A stretch of DNA of 64,000 nucleotides from assembly GCA_025084515.1 (NCBI GenBank), contig JAJAGP010000422.1, forward strand, positions 62,001-126,000, in the 5' to 3' direction. The position numbers and the translations under genes were made by a program. This document shows, in pieces, positions 12,908 through 26,940 of the stretch. The notes under the pieces are model-generated. The model saw only the letters and a program-made list of their open reading frames with translations. It searched no databases and was not told where the DNA came from. The first letter of the stretch is position 1; every line of letters begins with the position of its first letter. The DNA is from Ancistrus triradiatus (lineage: Eukaryota; Chordata; Actinopteri; Siluriformes; Loricariidae).

Positions 12908-14462
12908 CAATGGGGCAAAAAAGTATTTAGTCAGCCACTGATTGTGAAAGTTCTCCTACTTAGAAAAATGAGAGAGGTCTGTAATCATCATGGGTACACT
13001 TCAACTATGAGAGACAAAATGAGGGGAAAAAAATCCAGGAAATCACATTGTAGGATTTTTAAAGAATTTAATTGTAAATTATGGTGGAAAATAAGCATTT
13101 GGTCAATAAATTTGGTTCAACGCAGTACTTTGTAACATAACCTTTGTTGGCAATGACAGAGGTCAAACATTTCCTGGAAGTCTTCACCAGGTTTGCACAC
13201 ACTGTAGCTGGTATTTTGGCCCATTCCTCCATGCAGATCTCTTCTAGAGCAGTGATGTTTTGGGGCAACACAGACTTTCAACTCCCTCCACACATTGTTT
13301 TTTTATGGGGTTGAGTCTGGAGGCTGGGCTAGGCACTCCAGACTTTGAATGCTTTTTACGGATCCCTCCCTTTGGTGCCCGATGGTGGTTTTGGGATCAT
13401 TGTCCCATGCTTAAGACCCGGCCACGTTCCATCGTCCAGGGCCCTCACTGATGGAAAGAGGTTTTTGGGCTTAAAATCCTCACTATACATGGCCCCCGTC
13501 CTTCTTCCTTGAACACGGATCAGTCGTCTGCCCGGTGCAGAAACAGCCCCCAAGCATGGTGTTTCCACCCCATGCTTTCACAGTAGGTATGGTACAACGC
13601 AGCATTCTTCTTCCTCCAGTTGAGTTTTTTCCCAAAAAAGTTTCTATTTTGGTTTCATCTTAACCACATGTATTTCTCCACCTCCTTCCTGGATCATCCA
13701 TATGCTCTCTGGCAAACTTCAGACGGGCCTGGACATGTACCGGCTTAAGCAGGGGGACACGCCTGGCACTGCAGGATCTGAGTCCCTCTTGGCGTAGTGT
13801 GTTACTGATGGTAGCCTTGTTACATTGGTCCCAGCTCTCTGCAGGTCATTCATCAGGTCCCTCGGTGTAGTTTTGGGATTTTTGCTCACCGTTCTCATTA
13901 TCATTTTGACCCCATGGGATGAGATCTTGCGTGGAGCCCCAGATCAAGGGAGATTATCAATGGTCTTGTATGTCTTACATTTGCTTCCACAGTTCATTTT
14001 TTCACACCAACCTGCTTGTCTATTGTAGATTCACTCTTCACAGCCTGCTGCAAGTCTACAATTTTCTTCCAGTTGTCCTTCGACAGCTCTTTGGTCTTGG
14101 CCATGGTTGAGTTTGGAGTCTGACTGTTTGAGGCTGTGGACAGGTGTCTTCTATACAGATAACGAAGTCAAACAGGTGCCATTAATACAGGTAACGAGTG
14201 GATGACAAAAGAGCTTATCAAAGAAGAAGTTACAGGTCTGTGAGAGCCAGAAGTCTTGCTTGTTTGTGGGTGACCAAATACTTATTTTCCACCATGATTT
14301 ACAATTAAATTCTTTTAAAAATCCTACAGTGTGATTTCCTGGATTTTTTTTTCTCATTTTGTCTCTCACAGTTGAAGTGTACCTCTGATGAAAATTACAG
14401 ACCTCTCTAAGTAGGAGAACTTGCACAATCAGTGGCTGACTAAATACTTTTTTGACCCACTG
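12908..14462 (-). mobile_element. Tc1-like transposon, family P copy 1 (inactive)
   Basis: This 1555-bp element is bounded by TA dinucleotides (12906-12907 and 14463-14464). It has long terminal inverted repeats of roughly 190 bp that begin CAATGGGGCAAAAAAG on the left and end GACCCACTG on the right. The family resembles fish Passport/PPTN-type Tc1 elements, though the name is from memory. Two more copies lie at 31494 and 60458. Confidence 0.92.
13071..14104 (-). pseudogene. Broken Tc1 transposase of the 12908 element
   Basis: The minus-strand start is at 14104. The frame is recognisable in pieces: an N-terminal DNA-binding segment with TVSKNPKTTPRDLMNDLQRA near 13.85 kb, and a C-terminal segment ITALEEICMEEWAKIPATV near 13.2 kb. 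Several frameshifts separate them. In the intact family this enzyme is a DDE transposase that cuts at terminal inverted repeats and inserts at TA. Confidence 0.85.
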
Positions 14463-17400
14463 TATGCAGTATTGGCTCAATCATAGATTGAATGGTATTT
14501 CGCATTTTCTAAATCCCCTGCAAAGAAAGACATTGGAATTCAAAAAATAGCTGAAAACCTGCAGTTGTCAGTACTCAAACTTATTTTTAAGTGTGGAAAG
14601 AGAAATCATAAAACAGCAGTCCTAAAAATATGAACTGTAAACCAAGAATGTGTGGAGAGTGAAAGTAAAAGCACCATGTCCATATGTCACACACTAAATA
14701 GTTCTAAATTAGAGCCTGTATATGCCTGTTGGAGACAACATTCATCATACTCAGCTTTGGTCTACTTCTAACCACTTTGGCAGTAAGAGCTTCCACATGG
14801 CACGTTTGTGCAAGAGGAAAAAAAAAACGAGTGGGAGAGAAAGGAGGAGTGGGATCAAGAGAGGCAGAGAAAATGCAGGTTATCAGCAAAGTTTACATGT
14901 CTTTAATCAGTCTGCAGTTAATTAGCAGCTTCCACACAATGTGGCCATGAGTCATTAATCATAGGAGTCTGGAGCGGTGAGCTCCGTCCAAGGCATTTGG
15001 AAACAAAAGTTTTGTTTTCTGTGAAGGGCTTGAGTATGGCCTGGCATTGCCTTTCTTGGCCATTAGGCAGGAAATGAAAGGCCTGTCATGGGGTTGACAG
15101 ACAAGGGCCCACTGTTCAGCTTCCTGTTGGTCTTTTCCTAAACCCCACTCCACAAAGCATGACTTCACCCCTTAAACAAAGCTTAAACACATGTACACAT
15201 TTGGTTGCATTTGTCTGCATGGCACTCAATTTAAAATGTCATGTCATGCAGGAAACTAGGATTTTGTTATATTGTACAGTAACCCAACCAGATTTGGGGG
15301 AATTCCTCTGGACATTTGCCCTCGTTGATTGGAAAAGGACGGGTATAAAATTAGTTTGGGCTGGGTGAGTTTATATTTCTCAAACACACAATTACTGGGC
15401 AGTGGTGACATGACTCCTTGTGTGTGACCCAAAGGCAGAAGGCTGTCTGTGGTGATGATAGTGTTGAGATGGAGGCTTCTAAAAGAAAATGTCCCTGATA
15501 GTCCTGACATACACATTTTCAATCCAGACTCAAGATGAGTGAAACGTGTCTATCTACCTGCCTACTGCAGATAAACTAGACCCCTGGAATTTTTCCGCAG
15601 TTACTGCTATTGCGAGCTGTAAATCTATTAAGGGTGAGAGGCAAAAGCTTCCCAGCCCTATCACTCTGAGGGCTCTGACAGATCAATTTACCATTCCCGA
15701 TCATTCTATGACAGGGAGTATTTCCTGCCACTGACTCTGTTTCCCAATACCTCCTCAGCTGAGATGCATGGCCAAAACACATGATTCATTCTGCAGAAAT
15801 TCATGAGCAGGCCTGGCAACTGCAAAAGAGAAGTTTTCAGCTGCTTTTCATGCTCGTGCATAATGTAGATTTTGGCAGTTTAGTGACTGAGTGGAGGAGC
15901 GGAGAGGAGAAAATGTACTTGTGGTTGTGCTAAGAATGCGATTGCCAATCAGTGCTAACATACACAAGTCATGTCAATCTGAGGTTAAGGTGTGTTTTAA
16001 GTGCTGACACAACACACCCACACCCACACACTAAAGAACTCTTAGGCTTTCTGCCATACAGCATTGGCATGTCAAAGTGTTCCCGAACTCCACGTAGATG
16101 TAAAAAAAAATGTGGCATCAAATGAAAGATTGTTTAAAGTTGGATCTGCCAAAGCTGTCTACTCATCATTTATCTTGATCCTGATACATCAAATCTACTT
16201 CATAGTGCAGTCATAAAAATTCATGAGAATGTAAATGTCTGAGTGACCCATTAATCTTGTTTAAACTGGCAAGTGTAACATGTTCCTCATCTGGGGTGAC
16301 AAAGTTACACTTCAGACTTTTATGAAGGATTCATTGTTGATGACAAGATGGTACGCATATCATTAAAATGAGCCAAATGGAATAAGTAAAGCAGACGTGC
16401 CTAACAGAAATCACTCAAGGTCTCATTCTGGTGCAAACTGTATGTGTCAACGGCAGTTTGGGATGGGTGTCATTGCAGAACGGATCGCTCAATTTCACCT
16501 TGTCTTTTTAATATGAGCTTTTGACTTATTTTCACAACATGGCGAGGAGTTCTTAGATAGATTCTAGGACACCTCCAGTGAAAGCTCTGTGCTTTTCCTT
16601 GTTACCTCACATTTCATGTTCTTTACCTTCTGGAAAAGGTACCTTAAGGAAAGTCCAGGTGACACCAGCCAAAGTGAAGGACTTCCCCGAATTAGAATAT
16701 TGACTGATTGGCATTTGGCGTCTTTTAAAGAGTGACACTTAAAAAAATTCTGCCTTAAGAAAAATCTCGAATGAATGCCGAATATGCTAGGGCTGTCTGC
16801 ATAATGCTGTATTTCTTCCGGCCTGAGTGAAAGTGAAGTGAATAAAAGTTCAGCATGTTTTTTTCCTGGGTGTGATTAAGCACACATTTAGGCCTCACAC
16901 ACTGAAGAGTTTATTCGCCTTGTCACACAGGGGAGGTGATGAAGTAATGATTAATATGGTGGATGTTTGGAAATGTAAATCCCTGCTGCAACACAAATAA
17001 CCATGGGGCTTTCTCAGGATGATTAAATGTACATTTCACAGTTGATTGAGCATGCAAGAAGTCATCCATTTCCCTCTGAACTCTGTAAACAGTGATGCAG
17101 GCCTCCTTTTCACTGAAGTATATGACTGTCATTGTGGGTTTATATGCACATATAGGCTATTGAAGATGAATGACTGCCCCAATTTATATAACCGCCAGGA
17201 TCTCTTGATTAGGTAATTTATATGGAGGACAGGTTTATAACCACTAACTTACCGTCTTGTCCTGCAACAATTATTTCAGAAATTTGGCTGTAAAAGCATA
17301 CAGTAAATTCTGGATTCGTCTCCTGCTGTCATTGACAGCTCATAACCCAGGGGTCTGATTTTCAATAAATCTTTTTTATGAAACAGAGAGCAATTACATC

Positions 17401-20334
17401 ATGAAAGCAACTTCCCTGAACAAATCCATTTGGTGAAGACCGGTATTGCTTTTGGCCAGCCAGAAATCTTGTGAGTCATATGGATAAGGAATATGAATAA
17501 AGACCAAAGGTCAGTATTTGGGCTGAAAACAATTCAACGTTTGCTTGGATTTACAGTACAAGAGCATGAAAGGCTTCAGCTATCAAGTAAACATAATCCT
17601 ATTAACCCTGAGAACAAGGAAAGTTGTTGAAATGCTTCATGTAAAAAATTCAATCTTGTAAAGCCAATGAATGGTGGTCCCCAAGAACAGACCCTTAAAT
17701 GTTTTCATCCTACTAAAAATGCACCTGTATTTTGTGTTAATGTGAAAGACAACAGCTTGGTCTAATTATAGAAATCATGCAAAGGACCCAAAACCTATGC
17801 TTAATAATAAACAGTGTAGGTAGTAATAATAATAGCACTCTTGTTTTCATTGAAGTGGGTAAAGTTTAGCTACTAAATATGCTGATGATGGTTCATCATA
17901 GTGAAATGCATTTAGTTGTACGCATGGAAGACATGTATCACTGCCATAGTTTGCATATCATTAAACATGTATTACACCCTTTGGCTACAGTTTTAGAATT
18001 ACTAAGTGTAATGCAGGTGTGTCACTTTCTTGTGTTGTCTGACCCAGTGACAAATGAGTAAATAGATTGCTTTTTGATAACCTTGTCCTGAATAGTCTGA
18101 TTGTTAAGTCAGACTAAATGCATTACATGAGCATGTTAACTTGTTATATTAGCAGCACTCTCGGTAGTAGTAATTTATAAGCGTGATGTGCTGTGGTTAA
18201 AGCTGCACTGGATGAAATTTATTGTTCCTATTATTAAAAAATGCTAAAATACTGCATGTGGAGAACGGTCTGAGAAATGGAGCTCTCAGATTACAGACGT
18301 GGCCTCACATCACTTCTCAAAAAAATGGACGATGTCCCTGCTGAATTACTGTTTTTAAAGTTGGAGAAACTAACAGTGATGGGGATCAAGCTGGATACCG
18401 AATTGGCTAGATAATGCAAACATTTCCTTTATTAAAGTGTTAAACAGTTCAGTCATCTGAGGATTTTGGGCTGTCAGTATTCTGAGTGTTTATATCTTTG
18501 TCATAACTGGCTGAGTACAAAGAAAATAACCCAGAGAGCAAATGTGGCTTTTGCTGACCCAATAGACCAGGCTGGCTAACAAATGATGTGTCCAGATGCT
18601 TAACATAAGACATAAACTTTTATTCTTGCCCTTAAAATGACATTTCAAAATACAGTTACAGAAGCAATCCCATACTTTTACTGGTGTCTTAATATTTTGT
18701 GTATTTACATTGTCATAATTGGTCGAGGAGAATTATAAGAGAGACTGGGCACTTGGCTTCAGCTAAGCTAATTAGCCAGCTTGGCTAACAAAGGAAGTAT
18801 GCTGCAATGTGCAAAAAAATGTAAATAAATAACATTATAGCAAAACCACACTCGATGTGATCGGTTGTGATCCGGGCTGGAGAGGGGCCACTTTTCAGCC
18901 CGGGAGTTTCATGGCCAAACCCGGCCCACGTTTTCCATGGTGCAGGATACTGGATAAAATAAAACAAAGATTCAGCTCTTACTCTACTGTGTTTTTAAAT
19001 GATTGGAAACCTATTAAATCATATGTGTAAGAGATAAATAACATTTCACTTACATTGATACATTTTTCACTTCAAGAATGAACAAAAATAATAGCAAAAA
19101 TAATTTCCCTTAAACAGTAAATTGACTTAAAATGGAAGTAAAACATTTGAAATAAAATGTATCTCACTCTACCATTCAGGGAAGCATAATGCATGTATGT
19201 AATAATAATCGTTTATATATTTTGCTTCATACATTCAAGTTCAGCTATTCAAATAAACTATTTTTAAGTTGCTTTGATATTTTGCATAGGTTCACAACGT
19301 AGCCTAGCGTTCGATAACAGCCTAATAATTACACTGCTAAATCAGTAGCCGTACAACTCCTACCAGTTGCTACGTCTATATGTCTTGAAAAATGTCTGAG
19401 CTTGGCACATTTAGCATCATCACTGCTTATTGTTATGGTATGATACCTAAAAGCTGCACCAATTTCAGAAGAGTGATCTTTCTCAGATGGTAGCTGTCCT
19501 CTCCCATACAGACTGTGGCGTTGGGAATATAATGTGGAATGTGAACTTTAAGTGAAGTTGACATGAACTGGAGGTTAATTTTTTTCCCCGGACAACGATG
19601 AATTTTCCTGATTCCAGCACTGGTTATGATTATTTGATTGGTACAGGTATGCACTGCTAACGTCCATCCATTCAACATTCATTCACTTTTGTCGCTTTAA
19701 TCAAGGCTGCAGAATCACAAGCAGAGGCTCGAGTTAAAGAGCAGAATTCTGTCATTCATGCAAAAATTCGCTACTTGACTGGTCATATGCTTGTGTGCTT
19801 GTTAGCTCCTGTTTGGACTACAGACTGTCCTAACTCAGTTGATGGGTGTAGAGTTTTTTGTGCTTGTGTTTTTGTGTATGACTGTCCGCTGCTTATTAGT
19901 AACAAGCTGTAAAAGGTGTTCATAAGTGTATGTGGCCTGTCCTATTGTACATAAAATTGAAAATACCCTTTATTTTTACATTACAGTAGCCGAAGAAGAC
20001 TGTGTCTATGGTAATGTCTGTTCAATGTCCATTTTGTACAGCATCCTTTTTCAGAGAGCATAATGTGGTTGTTAAACAGCACATCCTTGTAGATTAGTAA
20101 TGCCAAGTGAGCAAAATGCCAACTTGCTACAGCATGGAATTGTCACCACAAGCAGATAGTCAGTTCCCTTGCTTCTGATCTAAGAACTCTGTCAGGTAAC
20201 AGCTAGACCCAAAATATACTTCTCTATGCAACTTTGAATTATCCATGATATAAAAAGTATTAGTTTTCTGTGGTGAACCATGCAAAAAAACAGCTGTTAT
20301 ATTGGTCAAATGTCAAGACCATGCATGTTCAGTG
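14463..20334. other. Repeat-poor non-coding block
   Basis: Nearly 6 kb without a supported gene or a clearly recognisable transposon. It lies between a Tc1 element and a short dispersed repeat. It may hold long-range regulatory DNA for znf503, but nothing in it is specific enough to call. Confidence 0.4.
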
Positions 20335-20470
20335 TTCCATGTTGGCCCATGCTGTTAGAGCTGGTCTGGTTTAGCTACTGAACCTGCATGATCTTGGTGG
20401 ACTTGCCGGTAAAGGTGGTTAACCAGCATACCAATGTCCACAACACAACATATATTGGTGTTTGTTGCTT
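20335..20470. repeat. CTGGTTTAGCTGG-type dispersed repeat
   Basis: The words gctggtctggtttagctact and ggttaaccagcat recur in degenerate form at about 2000-2066 and 41025-41145. Short CTGGTTTAGCTGG repeats of this kind, likely miniature DNA transposons, are common in fish genomes. Confidence 0.5.
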
Positions 20471-21770
20471 TTTTAAGAAGCAAAATCCTAGTGGACTGTT
20501 TATTCTGATTATATCGATTGACATTTTAAAACAAATTGGTTATTTATTATTTAGCTATTTATATGCTTTATAATGCCAGTGCTCTGAAAACTACAAAGTT
20601 TATCTGTTAGCTTGTGAGTCAATTAGTAAACTACAAGTGACATTTAACATAGAAGGCAGGTGTCAGCACAAATGTTTCTCTTCTTGACTCAATACGCTAA
20701 TTATGGAGCATTTTGGGAATACATATGAAGTGCCCAAAATTAGCTAGAGAAAGGGGTACTTGCAGAAGAGTTTGCGTAACTTGCTTTTTAGCTATTAGAA
20801 GTAGTTACTTCGCATTACAAAACAAGGCATTAGCAAGTAGACACTAAAAAAGACTCACCTTGGCTCAGGTTTTGAAAGACACACTAATGACGAACATGCC
20901 ATGATTACACCCTGTTTTGCTTAACAGAAGATGGAACTGTTTTGAATATGGAAATCTTTGTGGGATGAGTTGGTAAACTACCAGTAAAAGGTGCTGCACA
21001 AATGCTGCTGCCAATTTTCTTAGCATTTCCATGGGCGATACTGTCTTGTCTTGATGTAAATGAAACAGTACAAGACACTGAGAATTTTGGAAACAAATCA
21101 CTGTAGCATGTGTTTAGTTTCTCTAAAATACAATGACCTTTCACAGTTTTATGAAATGTGCTTAATATGCTGGACATTCAGTATCGTAAATGTTTTACTG
21201 GCTGACCATTGTAAAGTTTCTGTTTAAGCTGAGCCAGTAATGGGATGATGATTAGCAATCACCTGGAGGGAACACTTATAAGTACTTTGCCAGCTATTAT
21301 TTTACCTGTATTTTTCATTTGTATGGCATATTTAGACTTTTTGACTTATCATTGCTGAACACATTCTGCTGTAGCTGTGACTAATGTGAGTTAATGCTAA
21401 TGGCTAATGTTAGTGATGTGCAAAAGGCTTTATCACAAACTGCATACTATGTACTACAAAGTGTATCAGGAGTGCATTAACAGTGCACTAATTTGACATA
21501 TTGACATACAATTGAATGAAGTTTAATGCAGCTGAAGTCAAGCCATTGACTGCAGGCAAGTAACTTGCCAGGGCTCCACACTTCTGGATAACCTAAAGAT
21601 AAAATAGAATAGGGTTTAATTCTGATATTCCAATAGAGAAGAGTTTATATTATTGTTCTGACATGATTTCCAGCCTCTACAATTTCTAAGGTCGTCCATC
21701 TCACTATTGTGAATAGAAGCTTCAATACCTTACAAATGAAGCACTGAGGAGTACTAATTTTTCTAATAAG
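20471..21770. other. Non-coding DNA, no recognisable feature
   Basis: No gene or repeat family was recognised. Open frames on the minus strand near 20.9-21.2 kb show no known motif. Confidence 0.4.
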
Positions 21771-22398
21771 TAGTGGTGTAGTGCTCAAGACTGGGCTTGA
21801 GACCATTAACAAGCAGTCTAGACCTCATTTGGAGTCAGTCTTGTCTCTGTCTCAGGGTAAGGTATACTCGGAAATTGTTGTCAAATCCGTCTGTCTGAGG
21901 TAACACTAATTACAACTGAACTTGGTGTCTGTCATTATTGAATATCAACAATCCATTCAAACAGAATAAATCAGTCCTTCCTCTACATGCCTCAATAAAA
22001 TCTGCAATCAGACTGGCTAACAGGGAACAAAAAGTTACTGCTCTTCTCGTTCAGTATCCAATCAATGAACACGTTTTGTTTTGAATAGTCTGATGTCACA
22101 AGTGTGCATTTTCACCTACTTACTATACCATGTAAGTCAAATCTATAATTATACTCTCTGGTTATGGGAAGCAGCATGAATTTCTATGCACTAAACCTAA
22201 TTAAAGAACAAACATTCAGCTGAAGATAATGAATGATAATGCATGTAAAGTGAATTACAAACTAATTAAATGTTTTCCCTGTTCTTTTATGATGATAAAA
22301 TCTTAATCTCGTCTCGGTCTTGGCCACTTCTCGGCCACTCAAGACACTCTTGGTCTTGTCTCAGACTCTGCTCTAGTAGTCTTGACTACAACATTGCT
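21771..22398. repeat. Probable miniature transposon with short inverted ends
   Basis: The left end, tagtggtgtagtgctcaaga, and the right end, tagtcttgactacaacattg, are imperfect inverted repeats. The flanking inner sequence on each side is a degenerate CTTGAGAC/GTCTTGTCTC mirror. No coding sequence is seen inside. Confidence 0.5.
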
Positions 22399-23785
22399 AA
22401 ACAGTTTCTAAATAAGTTGTTATTGTCAGACAATTACAATAATAATTGATAGTCAGATAAAGAAGTCCCAGTTGTGCCTATCCTTGACAAATGCAGTAAT
22501 GTAAGTATTTTTCAGCAGGTAGCTAGGGAGAGAGTAGCATGTTCTGTATGTATTCCATAGGTGCTCTTATTAATAGTATTGGTAATGTGAATAGGGGTTG
22601 AAACGCTATAATATTACAGCATTATATATTTATTCACATACCGGTAATTTTGGGTTAATCTTTGATGACAGTAATTGCATTCATCATACAAAAGTTTAAA
22701 CCAGCTATTAAATGTAAGTAAATATGGCGATCATGCATATTTAAATATTAATCTTTACAAACATGCTCAATCTATAAAGATGTTTATAGCCTAACAAAAG
22801 TAATTTTTCACGTCTTTATATTCTTTTATGTGTAGATCATATCATTTTGTCCAACTGTCAACAACAACAGAAACAACGATTTAAGAATACATTAAGGTAT
22901 GTGTCTTTTAGAGCACTGGTTGTTTTCAGAGTGGAGCATCTGGTGCACTGTGGATAGGAGCTGTTAACAAGCTCACTGTTTGCAGCCTCTTCTCAGCATG
23001 ACTGCTTGTAAATGGTACTCTTTTATAGTGAAAGATCCCCTTATTGGCTCAATCGCCTATGTAAGAGCACATGGTCAGGGACTTTAAATTTAGACTCAAG
23101 AGCCACCACAAACCATGTGAGAAGGTAACTCTGTCTAGTGAATATCAGTCGGTATCTCTAACCCAATTGCTTCGCCCCCTTTTTGCTGATTCAGATATAT
23201 ACAAGATTGCTTGGAAAAGGCCTGACAATGCTGTTGTAATGAAGGAAATTGATGCAGGTTGAAAATGAAGCATGCTGAGGCATATTAGTGTCAAGAGGCT
23301 TATGATATTTAATGACAGAAACTTTGGACGATCTACTGTATATGACCAGTTCCAACATGCTGCATTAATAAGGGAGCAAACAAAGTACACGGTGAAATGA
23401 ACACACATTAAACATTAGACATGCTTTGATCTACAGGTTTACTGTATCGACTTGCTAATTGTTATCAAGGCTACTTTGCAACTTATAGTATAGAGTAGTC
23501 TAGCAGACTATTTATAATTAGCCTTGAATAAGACTGTTTTAGACTTGCATGAATATCAGATCAATTTAATGTGATGAGGAAATCACATTAATTAAGAAAA
23601 TCAACTTGTTTAAGTCAAATCTGCAAAATGAACCTGTCTGTTTGTCCTCAGTTTATAAATCAGCAAGAAGTGTTAATCAGGACCTCACTTTAAACAGCAA
23701 GTAAGTGTGCAAAACATCACTGGATTTGTACTCGAACATGACTCGTATTGGGTCCGTTGTATTCTATTCAGTTGGTTGTAAGTTC
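22399..23785. other. Non-coding DNA, no recognisable feature
   Basis: Nothing was identified apart from low-complexity AT-rich tracts. Confidence 0.4.
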
Positions 23786-24190
23786 TTCATACAATATGGT
23801 CAAAAGTCTGAGACCACTCGTGAAAATGCTTGTTTAGGGCTCGTACTGCAGCAGGATAACCAAAGACCAATCAAGGTCAGTAAGTGCTGACTGACATGGA
23901 CTTTTGACCAGTCACCTGACCTAAACACAGAGCCTTTATGGGAGCAGTTGAAGACAGAGAAAGCTAAGCATTCAATATCATAAGATGGTCTTTGGAGTAT
24001 TGTGAAATCATGCTGGATAACATGGATTTTGACAAATGTGCGGAGTCCATACCAGCTCAAGTACAAGACTGTAAATACCAAATACAAATAAATTCTCAAA
24101 AACAATTCACTCAAACTGTTATGCTGATTATACGCTTTGTAATATAAAAATGAAGATGAGCATTTTCAGACTTTGTTCCCTCACTGTACG
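23786..24190 (+). mobile_element. Tc1-like remnant, 3' half
   Basis: After a terminal-like word (tggtcaaaagtctgagacca) the plus strand encodes pieces of a Tc1 transposase C terminus: LVLQQDN, then after a frameshift TFDQSPDLNTEPLWEQLK (compare the usual PSQSPDLNPIEHLW). It ends with ttttcagactttg and ccctcactgta, a typical right end. The catalytic glutamate region is shifted and degraded, so it is inactive. Confidence 0.7.
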
Positions 24191-25865
24191 TTTCCATAAA
24201 GAGGCAGCCTAGCAAATATTCTGCTTCAATCAAGCTATTCAGCTTATTCTTTTTTTCATGCAAAATATACAAATATAATGGGTTTCAGTTTTACTATTAC
24301 TTCTTTGTCAATGGGAAAAGAGAAAAAAGAGGTTTGGAGGTAGTTTTGTGCTCGTTGTGCAGTAAACTGTAAACTACATTAAGGCAATAAAAATAATGGG
24401 AGGGCCCATATTTCCTGAGGGTGTGATGCTTAGACCCATTTGTCTCTTGCTCAGCACTATTAGTTTGGTTCTAGAGCTCGACAATAGCATAAGCCACTAC
24501 AAACAGATCCAGATCAATGTCTTAGGCATCTAAGCATCATCATTGCCTGTTCAAGTTTCCATTACTGGATAGGTTTATTTTAGGGATAGCCTTATGTTGT
24601 CCATTTATAAATCACAGAGTGACTGTGATTAGGAAAGTGCAGATGAGCAGAAACATGAAAGCCTTTCAGCCTGGCAGGTTTTTGTTTAGGTGACCTATGT
24701 GTGCATGATCACCTGGTGAGCCACTGTTCATATCATAGACCCTGCCAGAGGGGTTGAATATTAGCCTAGAAAATGCAGCATGATACACTGGCTTTTGATT
24801 GGCGGTGTCTATGAAATTTAGTATAAATTACCTGGTAATGAATAATATAATACTGCTCTGTTTTCCAACAAAAGCGTTGACTCCTGTGGCACAGTGACCA
24901 CATTTTTCTTTGAACTGCTGTTTAGATTGACAAAACCAAACATTAACAGCAAACAGGCCTATTCATATTTTATCATGCTGCTCCCCTATGAACACTGAAG
25001 TTAAAAGATGCATCAAATATTAAAACAGATTTTTTGGTTTGTGTGTGCTATTCAAATCAGGCGTATCTGAAACATGTATCTTTGGCTTGGGTTATGGGTG
25101 TATAAGTGTATATTTAAGTGTGTGTTCTTCAAAGTATGGCTTTGTAGATAAAGTCTGATCTGTATTGTGTTTATGAAGTGGATTATTAATTAACACCCTC
25201 GCCACACCTCACCTGCAGCACACTTAACATAACATAAAGCCTGCTCAACAGCATGTCGTTTCAGGCACTGCAAAAGAACATGCTAGTAAATTATTTAGTG
25301 GAAAGTTGCAGTGTGTTTCTCATTCATCACATATAATTAATGAAAAATGTATATAGGTAAAGTAACGCTCATTGAAGTGTCGCATTCCAAAGCCAGAGGG
25401 TGGCCAAAGCCATCTAGGACAGCTCAAATTGAAAATGAAATTTGAAATGCTACACACAACATACAGTTTCTTTTTAAGCAAGTGAATGAGTGCAGTATGT
25501 TTTACATCAACACACAAGAAGCCTTACTTACTAGTAAAAGAATTCTGCAATGAGGACGATAATATTAACATTTAAAATGTTGTTTAAGAATTTCCTTTTG
25601 AACAATATTCACATTATACCCCTTTCATTTTAGCTGATATATTGTTGTAATATTTCAACATGACAGCATGCACTGGATTTGAGTGACAAGCCATCAATCT
25701 TACTCATCCTCCCAAAGGGGAATTAGAATACTTGCCAAAATAGGAACTTGTATTGGACATACCTCAAGTCCATGTTTTTGAAAATGCTAAATAATAACAT
25801 TAGATGTATGACTTCTGATGGACATGGTTCGAAATTCTATATGAATAGGCATATAGTGGATAACT
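24191..25865. other. Non-coding DNA, no recognisable feature
   Basis: No gene or repeat was recognised. Confidence 0.4.
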
Positions 25866-26690
25866 CTACTCACCAGCCACTATATTGGGTACACCTTGCA
25901 TGTACCGGGTTTGACTCCGTTTTGCTTCAGAACTGCCTTAAATCCTCATGGGATAGATTCAACAAGGTTCTAGAAATATTCCTCAGAGGTTTTGGTCAAT
26001 ACTGACATGACAGCATCAGACAGTCGCTGCATTTGTGGCTGCACATCCATGATAAGAATCTCCTGTTCCACCACATCTCAAAGGTGCTCTGTTGAATTAA
26101 GATCGGGTGACTGTGGAGGCCATTTGTGTACAGTGAACTTATGCTCAAGAAACCAGTTTGAGATCATTTGAGCTTTGTCACATAATGCGTTATCCTGCTG
26201 GAAGTAACCATCAGAAGATGGAGTACACTGTGATCATAAAGGAATGAATATGGTCAGCAACAATACTCAGGTAGACTGTGGCGATTAAACAATGCTCAGT
26301 TGGTATAAAGGGGACCAAAGTGTCCCAATAAAATATCCATCACACCATTACACCACCAGCAGCCATTGATACAAGGCAGGATGAATCTATGCTTTCATTT
26401 ACATTTACAGCATTTAGCAGACGCTCTTGTCCAGAGCGACTTACAATTGATACAATTTTACAATGCAAGCAATTGTGGGTTAAGGGCCTTGCTCAAGGAC
26501 CCAACAGTGGCAGAGGTGGGATTTGAACCCTGGACCTTCTGGTCCAGAGTCCAGTACCTTAACTGCTAGGCTACCACAGGCTTTCATGTTGTTTATGCCA
26601 AATTCTGACCCTACCATTCGAATGATGCAGCAGAAATCGAGACTCATCAGACCAGACAACGTTTTAGGATTATTCCTATATTCCATGCCT
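25866..26690 (-). mobile_element. Tc1-like element fragment with a nested SINE
   Basis: On the minus strand, pieces of a DDE transposase are readable: WSDESRFLLHHSNGRVRIW near 26.63 kb (first catalytic Asp), SMDSSCLVSMAAGG near 26.37 kb, GYFQQDNALCDKAQMISNW near 26.20 kb (second Asp), and WPPQSPDLNSTEHLWDVV near 26.10 kb (Glu). The terminal sequence lies at about 25868. A SINE at 26399-26579 splits the gene, and stops and frame changes add to the damage. No N-terminal part is recognised. Confidence 0.8.
26399..26579 (-). repeat. tRNA-derived SINE, copy 2, inserted into a Tc1 element
   Basis: The same SINE as at 4540: minus-strand head TAGCCTAGCAGTTAAGG, B box GGTTCAAATCCCACC, body word AAGTCGCTCTGGACAAGAG and TAAATG tail. 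It is flanked by an 8-base direct repeat, GCTTTCAT (26391-26398 and 26580-26587), which marks the insertion inside the older transposon. Confidence 0.85.
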
Positions 26691-26940
26691 ATTCCTGTAG
26701 TGGATGCTGTAGGAATGTCAATGGTCAGAAAAAATCTAATGGGAGGACACTACGTTTCCACAATGCCACTTAAAAAGTTCAAGAAATGAGCTTTTTGGGT
26801 GGCTTACTAAAAGAAACACCAAGGCATCTGTAGGTCTGTAAATGTACACTGTCATTCACATATATACATCAGGACTGTCAAAACGTCAGCAAGAGACTTT
26901 ATCTTGTCAAAATAACTAGTGATATTTTCCTGATCATGAC

